Positions 17,544 to 29,402 of a DNA stretch of 64,000 nucleotides are shown piece by piece. Below the pieces are notes generated by a model, which saw only the letters and a list, made by a program, of their open reading frames with translations, did not search any database and was not told the origin of the DNA. A program made the translations under genes and the position numbers. Each line of letters opens with the position of its first letter. Position 1 is the stretch's first letter. This DNA comes from Cinnamomum chago (taxonomy: Eukaryota > Streptophyta > Magnoliopsida > Laurales > Lauraceae): the NCBI GenBank assembly GCA_038049695.1, contig CP142457.1:59702501-59766500 (forward strand), written 5' to 3'.

Positions 17544-18227
17544 CTGTTAACATCAAGAACCTCTTTACCAGCTGGGAAAAAAAATCCCAAAGTCCTACAC
17601 AAAATCAGTAAATTTCATGCACAAAAACTATACTAACTTTGTATCATTCTACAGGAACTATGTAGTATGAAACAAACCCTTTATGGCTTCAGTGATTACA
17701 CAAAAAATGATTTCATCACGTGCACTGAAGCTGTTATAAGCTCCCAACTAGCATCTTCATCAGGCTAACCTTCACTTCTAGGTAACTCTATGAAAGACTG
17801 TACAGGCTTCTTCGAGTGGCCCAATTTTCATAATGTGTATGAAAATATTAATCTTGATTACCTTTAAAGATTAATGACAAAATATATCTATTAGGATGAT
17901 CCCATAAAAGAAAAAACAAATAACTGTCTATTTGGCTTAAGTGCTTCACATAACTTCAGAATTACATCTAGGCCCTTTAATTTTTCTTATATTAGTATAA
18001 CGGTACGGTTAATCATATGCGGTTAATCGAACCGTATGTTACGGTTCGGTTCGGTTAATAACCGTGAATTAATACAGAAAACCGTAATCGAACCGTAGGG
18101 TGCGGTTTTTGGAGTTCAATAACCGTAACCGTAACCGAATCGTGAACCACGGTTATTAACCGCGGTTCGGTTCGGTTCGGTTCGGTTAGACGGTTATTCG
18201 GTTTTTTTTTACACCCCTAGCTTAGAT

Positions 18228-21170
18228 CATGGATCTCCTTATATGGTGAAAGTTTTCCTCAGGTTTGAATTTAGATTGTCAAATTCTTTTCTCCTGTTTC
18301 TCTCATCAGCAGGTTCCAAAAACACCCACTGATTTAAATAACTAGTTGTTTGTAGAAAATGGTTGAAGTTTATCTATGTGAAATTTATGTGCCTATATAT
18401 GAACAATTTATGAATTTGAGATTTATATATGCAAATCTCATGTGCCTATCTGATACCTCATACATAAAAAAATGAACCATCTATGATGCATTATTTAAAA
18501 CCAATAAATCATTGGGATTTTGACCATGTAGATGCCTTGAGACCTGAATTTCAGCTTGTAAAAACTCCCAACAGAACAACTTATTTAAAAAAGAATTATG
18601 TCAAAATGAAAAATTTCCACTTATATTGTACATCATCCTAGTTATAGGTTATAAAATTTGCTTCTAATGAAGAAGATTTCTGGAGTTGGGAAAAAGGGTA
18701 AATGTGCATGGTATCTTACGAACGTAGAAATATAATATTACATTATAAGGATAAAATTATCATTTTTATATATTTATATTTTTTTATTGCACGAATCATT
18801 CAAAAGTATGTTTTAGAATTTGCATGGTCTATTCCATGCCTTAATTATTATATGAAAACGTTATCAATCAGGCATAATTTATTGTTTTCGTGCAAGTTCA
18901 ATGGATGCTTGTAACGTGAGATGTAGCGTACTCCCAATTATGTGTCATTGTCACTAAAGTTTGTCAATGGCCTATTATATCCAATCTTTCATGTAGAGAA
19001 ATAAGTCGGAGAGATATTTTAACTCAAGGTGAGGTAAGGTGCCTCCCCGGGCTTCAACCCAAAATAGACTGGTAAGAAATGACACCTCTTAGGCTCTTAC
19101 CACTATGGTAAAAGGCCGTTTTTAACTATTGTTAATGTTATCGTAACATTTTACCAAAAAAGAAAAAAAAATTGTTATCATAACATTAAAACAGATACAA
19201 ATCCAGCTGTCTAGAATGGGAGTACTCATGGGCTGGGCCCAGCCCACATTGGCTGGTTTTGGACCTTATGTTCTATTATTCAAGCCAGACTAGGTATAAA
19301 ACTTGGGCTCGTTTAATATTTAGCCAAGTTTGGATTCAGTGATAGAAAGCCTGATGCTTGGCTTGAACAAATTTTAATTTCAGTTTCGTAGAGATTTATT
19401 TTTATAGACTTTATTAGGTTAGTACTAGTTTTATAATAGGATAAATTAAAATTTAATTACAAATCCAAATTAAAAATTACAATCCCAAATAAGAATCCTA
19501 ATTTAAAGACTGCAAAAACATAAAAACATCAAACCACCAATTGCATAAAAGCAAATAAATCATGCATTAAAAATAAAAATTCATTAATAACATCATTTAG
19601 GAATAAGGATAAAAAAAATTTCTAAATATTCTTATTATGGGAAATCACAACATTATATTGGCAAAATTTAATAAAAAGACTGCAAAAACACTGCACCAAG
19701 TGCGTATTGTTACTACCCACAAACACGCGATGCCGATCTAAGGCGGGACACCTTGACTTCACTAATTGAGTATTTTAGATTAAAATAAACCAATAAACTA
19801 GTAATTTCCCAACAATAATAAAAAATAAAACAGAATCTTTCCTTACCCTAGATCGAACACATGAAGAAAATAGGACTTGCGCATAATCCCATATTCAAGT
19901 CTTCAATCATTCACCAAGCGAGGTATAGATGGCTGGTTCATGATGGAGCGATGGTAGCAACGGAGGCGGCGTAGAAATCCAAGTGGTGGTGTGCCTTAGA
20001 AAAAGCGTTGGATGAAGTAGTGATGGAAGGATGAGAGATGGAGAAAAATTAATGAAAAAGGATGGGAAAGAAGTTGCTGGTTGTCCAAGAGGGATGGGGA
20101 GAGATTGATTCACCTTTTGCCCCTTTTGTGGTCTTTTCATATTCTTTTGATGGCTTGTGGTCCATATGGGATGGGCACAATTTGGATAAAGCATGACTTG
20201 GATAAAACCAAGCAATGGGCGTGCATGTTCATTGGCTTGAGTTATCTTCATACTTTGGAAGATTTCAATTTTGAAGTCTTTTCTTGATTGGAATCCAAAG
20301 TGTTAGAGATCTTTTAGGAAACCTGGTCTCTTTTGAAGTTATCCCCAACTTAAAATTGCTTAGTACATCCACCTATTAGGCATCTTCTTATCTCTTGCAA
20401 TTCTCCACATGGGCACACATGTCAACTAAAAAATTTAAATTCTGAATTTCAGAATTTAGCCTTCAACTGGGCCCCACTTGGATTTTGAGACTTTTGGTGA
20501 GAGGTCTTAGACGTCCATGCCTTGTTGCATGTTTCTCTTTGATTTGGAAGTTTTCAAATCTTGGAAACTTGTTTGATTGAGATCTAGTTGTGGTGACATC
20601 TTGAAAAAAATTTGGACTCTTCATAGGTTGAAATCACCTTGCATGGGCCCACTTTGATTTGAGAAAATATCCAAATATGAAATCCCAAAGTTTGCAGACA
20701 TAGGGCGTGCATCCTTGGAGTCTCCTGTGCTTTAAAAATCCACTCCCACGGGGTGGGTCCCATGGGTGACTTCTTCTTGAATTTTTTTCTTCCTTCTTTT
20801 CTCTTCAACGCGGGTCTCAAAATTCTGTTTTTTTTTTTCCTACAAAAATAAAAACAATTGTCAAAGAATAATCTATTCATATAGGGAAGGAATGATGTAA
20901 GATGCGGATCCAATTCACATTAAATAAATGCATAAAATATCACCATTTTATCAAATTCTCTTATATTAAATCAATGGTGCAAAAAAAAAAAAAATCATCA
21001 TTTCGTGTGTAAATTAAAAGTAATGAGAAATTTGTGACTTTCAATGCCAAAATAGAGAAATTCATGATTTTATGTGAAAATGCAATTTTTGGATGAATTT
21101 TGGCTCGAATTCCAACTTTGATGCCCATAAATATAAAATCATGATTTTTTTACCAAAATAGTCCATGATT
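18228..21170. other. AT-rich intergenic stretch, no gene recognised
   Basis: Open frames here are short and lack family features. There is a tract of ggg/ccc words near 19225-19260 and poly(A)-like runs near 19150 and 20985. It probably consists of old transposon debris; no ends or target duplications could be matched. Confidence 0.45.
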
Positions 21171-21173
21171 TGA

Positions 21174-21234
21174 TGATAAGTCCTTAATTAATTCTAAAAT
21201 GATGAGGAAATTATACATTTTTAAGGACTTATCA
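21174..21234. repeat. 14-bp perfect inverted repeat (hairpin)
   Basis: TGATAAGTCCTTAA (21174-21187) and TTAAGGACTTATCA (21221-21234) are exact complements separated by 33 bp. They start TG and end CA like LTR termini. It could be a hairpin or an eroded junction; no other support was found. Confidence 0.6.
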
Positions 21235-21430
21235 ATGAGTAATGGAAGGGGGATAGGTGGGGAGTGAGTAATAAATGACATTTTATTGAATTTGATTGCA
21301 TTAAATAAGATTAAAAGAGAATTGGGTATTAAAATTGAGGATGGTCCTTAGGTTAAAATTGTGGGGGACGGTCAAAATCAATTATAGCAGATTTCAAATT
21401 GAATTCAGTTTGCCTCATATATAATATAAT

Positions 21431-22185
21431 AGAGGAATTTATGGGAAAAGTCCCCGTGGGACCCCATACGTCTTATCAGGTCCCGTATCATGTTGGACAA
21501 GGGAGGAGTACTCCTCGTGTGGCCCTTTTAATTTTTTTTTATCGTTTTGCGATATGGTTGATATTGACCATTCTGCCGATCAGATTTTCTTCAACATATA
21601 ACTGCCTTATTTGCTTAACACAATAGAATAGTTGATATCGACGATATTGCGAAATAACAAGAAAAAAAGACAAATCTGCAGGTCTACCTGCAGATCCTCT
21701 GCCCTCGCCTCATCTCACTCCCCTTAGTTTGCAGGTCCTTGGCCCTCATCCCCTCCTTATCCCACTACCTGCAATCCTAGCACTTTTCCTCATCTCCGCC
21801 TATGACCTTACATTTGTCTTCCCTCCCCTCTTCTCCCTCCTCCTCCCTCCTCCTCTGCCTCCATGGTGATCCTCACTCCTCCTCCGACGAAGATGACCCC
21901 ATGCTCACCGTCCTCCATTTCTTCGTATCCACCCTCTCCCTGCCTCCCCTAGCTCCATCCATCGCTCTGGAGCAGCACCGGCAACCAAGAGAGAAAAACC
22001 CAATTTCTATTTGGGTTCTGCAAATCGAGAGCAACTAACACAGCATAATCGATATCGACAATATCACTAAATGACAAAAAAAAGGGATAAAAACACATCA
22101 AGAGGACTCATCCCGTCTATACAGTGCTAATGAGACTTCATCAGTGGTATGAGGTCCTATTAGGCTTTTACCCATAAAATCCTCT
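21431..22185. mobile_element. Candidate non-autonomous TIR element
   Basis: AGAGGAATTTATGGGAAAAG at 21431 and, in complement, AGAGGATTTTATGGGTAAAA ending at 22185 form imperfect inverted repeats. They continue with related gggac/cctcatac words over about 39 bp. Subterminal direct words (gttgatatcgacgatatt, cgatatcgacaatatc) recur at both ends. It has no coding potential. The superfamily is unclear (MULE-like is possible) and no target duplication was established. Confidence 0.5.
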
Positions 22186-22622
22186 ACATAATATAATAGT
22201 TATATGGTACATGTATGGTATTATATGCATGATTGTATTATACATATACTTACAGAAGTTGAAGGGAGCCAAGATCAGGCGGAGCCAAACCCTACAAGCT
22301 CTAGCTTGTGTTTCGTGCAGCCAAGCCCGGTCGAGATCTGCTCGGTTCGTTGACATCTCTACATGGACTTGAGCACAGTGGCCCTTGCAGTTTTAGATGC
22401 AAGTGACAAACTAAATGTGTTTGATTTTTAGGAACAAGGATACGCTACATCAACAAAAGAAGTCATATGCTTAGATCACCATGAATCCAGGCTATGCAAC
22501 TAATGGCAAATTACAATATAAAAATGAAAAATTATACATCATTTAGGTGTCATCCTTTTGGTCGCGATTCATTTAGTTATAAAATAATACATTGGATCTA
22601 AGTATGCCATTCTAGAGAAATG

Positions 22623-25600
22623 TAGAGATGTCAAATGGGCCAGGCCGGCCCGAACCAATCAACGGGCCGTGCTAGGCAGAGGAGGTTGGGCCCGTTGGCT
22701 CGGGCCCGCCAGTCCCGCCTGGCATGTGGGCTGGTCCTCCAGCCTGCTGGGATAGGCCTGCTAGCCCGCCAGGCAGCCCGCTCCACCCGCCAACCAGCTA
22801 GCCCAATGGTCTATATCCCTTTTTTTTTGAAAAAAAGTCCATTTTACCTCCCACAACAGCTATGAAACGGTCATATAAGGGGTATTTTGTGTCATTTTTC
22901 ATTTTTCAAAGTCTATAAATACCCTAACCATCCCATTCTCGTTCCTCACCAATTTACACAACTCTCTCATTCTTTATACATTTTTTAGTTTTTTCTCTCA
23001 AAGCATTCAACTCTTTCACTCTCTCTAAGAAGTTTTTGGAGGGCCAAAGATCAAGTCATCAAGAGACAAGATTAAAGGGGCATTAAAAGATTTAGAGGTA
23101 TTTATATTATTTAAATTTGAGATTCCATATATATATATATAAGTTTATATTATATTATATTAACTCTTATTTTCTCCCATTTCTTATATTAATTATCACA
23201 AAAGAAGGCTATTAGAGCCTATTACTGTTATTATTTATAAATTTTATTTTTTGAAATATGGCTAGAAGATTTCTCACAGAATCTTCTTCAGTTAATTTAA
23301 CGGAAGAAGAAATTTTTATTGAATTACAAGATGAAGTAGGTGAATTACCACACCTCTTTCCTCAGAGTTCCCGTGGCCGTAAACCAGCCAAGAGGAATAA
23401 AACTTCAGTAGTTTGGGATGTATTTACAAGGTTTGGGGTTATTGAAAATGGAAAAACAATTGAAAAGGCAAAATGCAAATTTTGTAGTAAGATTTATGGT
23501 GCCGTGTCAAAAATGGGTACCGGCCATTTGATAAGACATAGGCAAAAATGTTTAGCTTTATATAAGCCGGCGGATGCAGGGACAAAGAGGTCTGGTTCAC
23601 ATACCCAAATTTATAGTTTTGGTGGTGGTAGTAGTAGTAGCAGTTTGTGTCTTTTTTCTTTTAATGCACAAAGTGCTAAACAAAATCTTATTAAAATGAT
23701 TGTGTTATCCGAATTACCATTTTGTTTTTGTTGAAAATGATTTTTTTTTGAAGAATGAGTCCAAAAATACTGTCAACCACAATTTCACAGTATTTCAAGA
23801 AATATAGACATGAATGATGCTATTAGACTCTGGCAGGAAGAGAAACAAATATAAAAAATTACATTGTAGAAATTCCTGGTAGAATAGCCATAACTACAGA
23901 TATGTAGACATCTTAAGGGGGTGATAGTTTTCTATGTATTACTGCACATAACATAGATGAAAAATGGATTATTGATAAACGTATAATTAGTTTTAGCTGT
24001 CTTGAATGGCCATACAATGGCACTAGAATAAGTACATTTATTTTAAAAAAAACTAGAGGAATATAATATTAAAGAAATTTTTTTATCTGTAACTTTAGAT
24101 AATGCTAGTAATAATACAGCGGCTATTGAATTAATGAGAATGCAGATGCCACTTGTAACTTTGATAGATAGCTCTATCTTTCAAAATAGATGTGTATATT
24201 ACATCTTAAATCTCATTGTAAAGGTTGATTTAAAGCATATTGGTAAGTTACACAGATGCTATTAAAGACATTGCTAGATTTATTTTCTCCTTCGCACAAA
24301 GAAGACGATTGTATGCCCAAATATGTGCGAGGCAAGGCGTATTCGCTATTAAAATGCCTAAGGAGGCTGAACATAGATGAAATTCTATGTATGATTTGTT
24401 AAGCAAGGCGCTTGACCGGAAAACTGTTTTGAATGAATTTTGTGCTTTTCATGCACAAGATTTGATGATTAGTGATGAACATTGGGAGTTATGTGCCCAT
24501 ATAAGATATTTATTAGAAGCTTTTTATGCTTCAACATTATTTCTTTTTCGGGATATATTATCCCACATCTAATGAAGTTTTAATGAAGCTTTTTAAAATT
24601 ACTTTACAATTCAATAGATTTAGAGATCATGTTTTACTCAGTAGCACTATTAAAAACATTGAAGAAAAAATTAATAAATATTGGAAAGAGGCTTAAATGA
24701 CATTTTCTTTAGCTGTTGTATTTGATCTTAGGTTAAAATCAAGTGGTGTACAATTGTTTTATTGATGAAATAAAAAATATGGATTATATAGATTTAAATA
24801 TTTTTTCAAATATAAAGGCAAATTTACAAGCACTTTTTCAATTTTATTGTGAGCAAAGGGGTACAACTGGGCTTAGTATTGGACATTCAGAAGTCCAGCA
24901 AACAGGTGTTGGTAAGTAGGATGTGTGGTATTCTTTCCGGTCTACGGGCATGGTATCCAGCTCAAGCTCAAGTAACACTGTGACAGAGTTATCATCGTAT
25001 CTTGATGTCGGTGTAATACGGGTACTGGATGCATCTAGTTTTGACCTTTTAGCCTGGTGGAAGCAACAAGAAAGCGTTTATCCGGTGTTGGCCGCCATGG
25101 CTCGTGATCTATTGACTATTCCATTGTCTTCTATAGCATTAGAACATGCTTTTAATGCAGGTGAACGCGTGGTAGATGACAGAAGAATAAATCTAACTGA
25201 AGAAACGGTTGAGTGTTGTGTTTGTCTACGAGACTGATATTTGGCAGATAAGAAGAAGCAAGAGTTGACATCAATGGAAGATTATGATCCAGCAGAATAC
25301 ATTAGTGGATTACGCATCTGATTTTTTTATTTTTTCCTTCATTGTAATTTTTAAATTTATAAGTTTTTCAATCTTTTTTTATTTTTATTTTCTAAAAAGA
25401 TTGTAAGGTTTTGAAGGTAATCCTATTTAGAAACCTTCAAGAAGTTAAGATCCAAATGGTTCTCTCTTCTCAGTGGAGTAGGTCGAGTTTGACTGAACCA
25501 CTTAAATATCTTTGTCATTCTTCGTGCTTGTATTTTATTTTTTTTAAATACTGATAAAAAAAGGAAAAAATATGAACAGGCCTGCTGGCCCGGCCCGCTC

Positions 25601-25674
25601 CAGCCGGCCCACGGCGGGCCGTGCCGGGGTATTTCCCTGGTGGGTCACGGGCGTCGGCCCGTTTGACATGCCTA
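22623..25674 (+). mobile_element. hAT (Ac-like) transposon, degenerate transposase
   Basis: The perfect 8-bp duplication gagaaatg lies at 22615-22622 and 25675-25682. Terminal inverted repeats are TAGAGATGTCAAATGGGCC and TAGGCATGTCAAACGGGCC. Both subterminal regions are rich in GCCCGSC words. Length is 3052 bp. It encodes one hAT transposase in the + direction, now broken. All hAT hallmarks are seen directly. Confidence 0.96.
23258..25321 (+). pseudogene. hAT transposase, broken (BED finger and hATC domain)
   Basis: hAT transposase binds element ends and cuts and pastes DNA. The first open part (23258-23734) has a BED zinc finger near residues 45-100: VWDVFTRFGV, CKFCSK and HLIRHRQKC. The middle is split by stops and frame breaks (for example after 23734, near 23907 and near 24380). 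The 24923-25237 part carries the C-terminal dimerisation domain, with SSFDLLAWWKQQESVYPVLA and DLLTIPLSSIALEHAFNAGE; the usual hAT motif has SSxxxER..S near there and is partly altered. After one stop the frame continues to a terminal stop at 25321. It is inactive as it stands. Confidence 0.9.
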
Positions 25675-26009
25675 GAGAAATGTTCTCCTATAAGAAACAA
25701 TATGCTCAGTCAATCTCTAGGTGCTAACTTGATCCCACCTTTGATCAGGCTGTTTCACACTTTCATTTCCCCTCATTTTCCAATGGTCTAGCAACGGGCC
25801 TGATTTTACTCTCATTAAATCTTTACTCACCATTGGATTAATTATCAACAAAATCTATATTAAAATACAGCTAAACTTTAATGCTTATAAATCAAGGGCT
25901 AAGATCCAATAGGGCTGATATTTTTTTCTTGAACCTTATCCATAAGCGGTTGCATCCTTTTTTTTTCCTTTGCTTGAAAAGAGATTCCATTGATATATAC
26001 TTAGAAGTG

Positions 26010-26834
26010 GGGCTCACAACCAAGTGGTTGCAGCAATAAACATCTTCTAACTTCCCCATTGAGAATGGTTCCTTACCATGTAGGACCGCCCAGGGTTCAA
26101 ACCCTTGTTATGCCTGGGCATGAAAATCCGGGCCATATGAGTTCGAGCCCAGCCGTGCCGTGCCTAGGTAGCTTGGGCTCAACCCAGCAAGGACCAAGGC
26201 ACGGGTTTATCCGTGCCATGTCGCCCAAGGGCTGGCGCATATGCCTCTTTTATTTTATTTGTAATTTTTTTTATATAAATTGAAAGAGATTTTTTGGACT
26301 TTTAGGGGTTTTTAGCTTGAAATAAAGTTGAGACTATGAAAATAAAAGCACAAACATTGTGTTAAATTACAAATGAATAATAAATATTTAATTATTCTAA
26401 GTTTTATATTTTATTTATACAAAAAAATTAAAAATTATATATGGGCCGTGCCGTGCCTTGCCTCGGCCCAGGCTCCCTGGCTAGCACGTGACACGGATAT
26501 TTTCCACGCTGTGCCGTGTCGTGCCAAGGCCCAGGGACTCCGGGCTCAGTATGGCCCATGGTAATAACTAGGCCGTGTCGTGTCGGCACATTAACTTGAT
26601 CAACGGCCCATGCACAGTTTTTTTCATGCTGGGTTGTGCTGAGCTTGGATGGCCCACCTAAATTTTCATGCCTAGGTATCCCACCTCTTCCTGCTTGTGC
26701 GGGGCCTTTTCCCACTTGAGTGAGCTTTCTTCACGCTTGTGCAGACTCCTTTCCCACTTGAGTGGGCTCGCTTCCCTTGTGTGTGCGGGTTCTCTTTTGA
26801 GTCCCAACCCCTTGGCCGGGGAAAAAAAAAAAAG
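26010..26834 (+). repeat. Candidate SINE interrupted by a small hAT element
   Basis: A tRNA-like head ends with a box B-like gggttcaaaccc (about 26092-26103). A polyA-tailed body (ccccttggccgggg then A-run, 26822-26834) resumes after the hAT insertion at 26115-26674. The tail resembles other retroposed repeats. No target duplication was found for the outer element. Confidence 0.45.
26115..26674. mobile_element. Small non-autonomous hAT element
   Basis: The ends are TGGGCATGAAAATCCGGGCC and, in complement, TAGGCATGAAAATTTAGG followed by TGGGCC. The flanking octamers gttatgcc (26107-26114) and ggtatccc (26675-26682) match at 6 of 8. The interior holds gccgtgccgtgcc-type subterminal repeats at both ends and an AT-rich centre without coding. 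It sits inside a SINE-like repeat. Confidence 0.75.
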
Positions 26835-27460
26835 GTCTTCGCCACTACTATTGTCAATATTAAGCTATGGATAGGCCAGATTCTTTTGTTGATGAGTAGT
26901 GGCAGAGGCACCTCAGCGCATCAAACTAACAACCAGGATTGATTCCCCTCCCCAATATCTATTATTGAAATATACAGGTATAGGAAAATTTTAATTTTCA
27001 CACGTGATATTCTGTGGAAAAATCCGTTCGTGTGGACTAATTCTCATGCGGGCATATATCACGCTTTGAGATGGTTGTTATCTCTGGCTCGGGGCGTGAC
27101 AGGTCTCCTACCGGGTTAAGGACAGGTGGCATCAGCAGGACTTATGCACCATTGCATATCTAGTCTCTTTTTTTCGCGCATTCTCTCTAGGGGGCTACTC
27201 GCCAAACCAAATACCCTTCAGGGCCCTCAGACCTGATAATAAATGTCAGTTTATTAATGAGAAGATTGGTATCAGATAAGATTGTTATAGTGATTAGTAT
27301 CATCAGATAAGATTGGGATATAATCTTAGAAATTAATTTTCTAAACATAGTGAACAAACACAACAAACCTAGTCTGTATTCTCTATCCACATGACAGAAG
27401 TCACAGAACCAAAGATCATGAATAAGACAGATTTAGCATCCTCAGGACCTCATGCTTTCT
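26835..27460. other. Intergenic region upstream of ADH copy B, with LTR debris
   Basis: ctcggggcgtgacag near 27090 resembles the ...GGTCGTGACA terminus of the solo LTR ending at 32625, suggesting an eroded LTR end. The region next to 27430-27530 aligns with the promoter of ADH copy A. Confidence 0.45.
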
Positions 27461-27679
27461 CCATACAAAAGAGTGAGTAACAGGCAAAACCCACAACGCA
27501 AACAAGAGTTAATCAATTAGAGAGAGAGAGATGGCTAGCCTCATTGAAGAATCTGAAGATGGTTTACATGCCAATGGCTTCAATCCAAGTAATACTGCTG
27601 GGAAAGTCATCACTTGCAGAGGTATAAGAAGCAAATCTGTCCATCTCTTCCTCTACTTAATAGCATTATGTATCTACGG

Positions 27680-28134
27680 TTTTTGTAACGACACCCCACC
27701 CTGGACCCCTGGTATGACATTGTCCGCTTTGGGCCTTGGCCTGCACGGTTTTGTCCTTGGTAGCTGTCCTCAAAGCTGGCCCCAAAACGCGTCATACCAG
27801 TTCAAGGGGGATTCGCACATTTAAGCCCAGTCTCTGGGCGGTCTCTTGGCGATGTGGGATTTTACAATCCCCACCACCTAGAGGAGAGCCGCCCTCGGTT
27901 GGGTTGGTATATGGTTTCTTACATGGTATCAGAGCGGGTTTCGATTCAGGTGTTCTTGTGTAGCCCATGTGACAGGCCCGTCCATGAAATCTATTGGGCC
28001 TGCACGTGAGGGGGAGTGTTGGGAAATCCCACATCCTACAGCGCCTAAGTAATAGGCTTGACATATCTTAATATACCTGTATTAGCCTTCCACCTATCAG
28101 CTTAAGCTTTTGGGTTGATATATGGTTTCTTACA
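27680..28134 (+). mobile_element. TRIM-like mini LTR element in ADH copy B intron 1, mismatched LTRs
   Basis: tacgg flanks the segment (27675-27679, 28135-28139). It has the plant copia/TRIM primer-binding site TGGTATCAGAGC at 27924-27935, a purine tract ending gagggggag, and then a 118-bp 3' LTR (28017-28134: TGTTGGGAAATCCCACATCC ... TTCTTACA). The 5' part (27680-27923) shares only its last about 27 bp with the 3' LTR; the rest starts tgtaacgacacccc and is different. It contains no coding sequence. Confidence 0.75.
27924..27935 (+). promoter_or_regulatory. Primer-binding site of TRIM-like element
   Basis: TGGTATCAGAGC is the common plant primer-binding site, complementary to the 3' end of initiator methionine tRNA. 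It directly follows the 5' LTR-like segment ending TTACA. Confidence 0.85.
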
Positions 28135-29023
28135 TACGGATCATCAGTTCAGATGTGCCAACCTTCTTTCGTTCGATTTCTCTAAGCATAATTTGAAGCT
28201 TCTTTTCATGTGTAACTGCTGTTGCATGGGGTCCTAAAGAACCCATTGTGATAGAGGAGGTGCTTGTCGATCCTCCCCAGAAAATGGAAGTCCGAATCAA
28301 GGTCGTTTTCACTTCCATCTGCCATACCGATCTCAGTGCTTGGATGGGCGAGGTATAAATCATCAAACACTTCAAATTAAAATGAAAAAAGAGAGTCCCA
28401 TGCATACATATGACAGATTCTCTTTTCTTCCAGAACGAGATGCAACGAGTTTTCCCTCCAATACTAGGCCATGAGGCAGCCGGGAATAACAACGGCCATA
28501 ACAACTCTGTCCTTCATCTTCCCACCATCTCAATCAATCTCAGCCAAATAATTACTTTCATTGATATTTGTATTCTATGTTTTACAGCATCGTGGAAAGC
28601 GTGGGAGAAGGAGTCGAGGACATTATACCAGGAGATCAAGTGGTTCCCCTCTTCAACGGTGAGTGTGGAAACTGCAACAATTGCAAATCGAACAAGACAA
28701 ACCTCTGCAATAAATTCCGAGTTAATCCCTTCAAAAGCGTAATGGTCAGTGATGGAAAATCGAGATTTTCGACAAGAGATGGAAAACCCATCTATCATTT
28801 CCTCAACACATCGACCTTCACTGAGTCTACGGCCCTTGACTCGGCCTGTGTCGTTAAGATGAACCCAAATGCTCCCTTATCAAAGAAGATGAGCCTGCTA
28901 AGCTGTGGGCTTTCTACAGGTAATGCTTACCCAGGCATTACATCTAATTCTAATCATCTAATACCTTGGTTATTCATATAAATTCAATTTCGTACTGTTA
29001 AAAACCATCATCATCTCTGTTAA

Positions 29024-29137
<114 letters not shown>

Positions 29138-29157
29138 TAGTCATGATGATTAATTTT

Positions 29158-29368
29158 TAATCCCAAGGGGTTGACTAAGTGTTTAGGACCACGGTTTCTC
29201 TCTCTTCCAGAGTTAGAGATCTTCGTATCGACTCCCGGTTTCCCCTTCTTTAGGAATCGAAGCTTGAGTCCATTAGTGCTACTACCTTGGGGCCACATGA
29301 GTGTTTACTTGGCTTCCCTCTGGGTTCGGAGGGATTAGTCAAGCCCAAAAGGTTGGGAACCCTTCGAT

Positions 29369-29400
<32 letters not shown>
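29158..29400 (+). repeat. SINE with 13-bp target duplication, ADH copy B intron 5
   Basis: gatgattaatttt lies at 29145-29157 and 29401-29413. The element head is aggggttgactaagtgttta. The body includes the family tail (cggagggattagtcaag ... cccttcgatagc) and a poly(A) of about 30. It is closely related to the SINE at 15630 and is absent from intron 5 of ADH copy A. Confidence 0.92.

Positions 29401-29402
<2 letters not shown>

Larger units (their letters stand above)
16861..18219. mobile_element. Non-autonomous hAT element with AACCG repeats and a captured exon
   Basis: The ends are TAGGGGTGTAAC (left) and its complement TTACACCCCTA (right). The flanking 8-bp sequences gcttcgat (16853-16860) and gcttagat (18220-18227) match at 7 of 8, as for an hAT target duplication. 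The paralogous locus has one copy of the target (gcttaaat, 40701-40708) and no insert, which shows the empty site. Subterminal regions are dense in aaccgtaaccg and ggttcggttcgg words on both sides. No transposase is present. A (GA)n tract lies at 17379-17410, next to a serine-carboxypeptidase-like exon. Confidence 0.9.

Noticed and set aside
19907-20287. Open frames of 114 (minus) and 68 (plus) codons
   Set aside because: Overlapping on opposite strands, Pro/Ser-rich or patternless, no recognisable family or splice context.
28568-28981. 137-codon frame read as a separate gene
   Set aside because: It is exon 4 of ADH-like copy B plus intron read-through.
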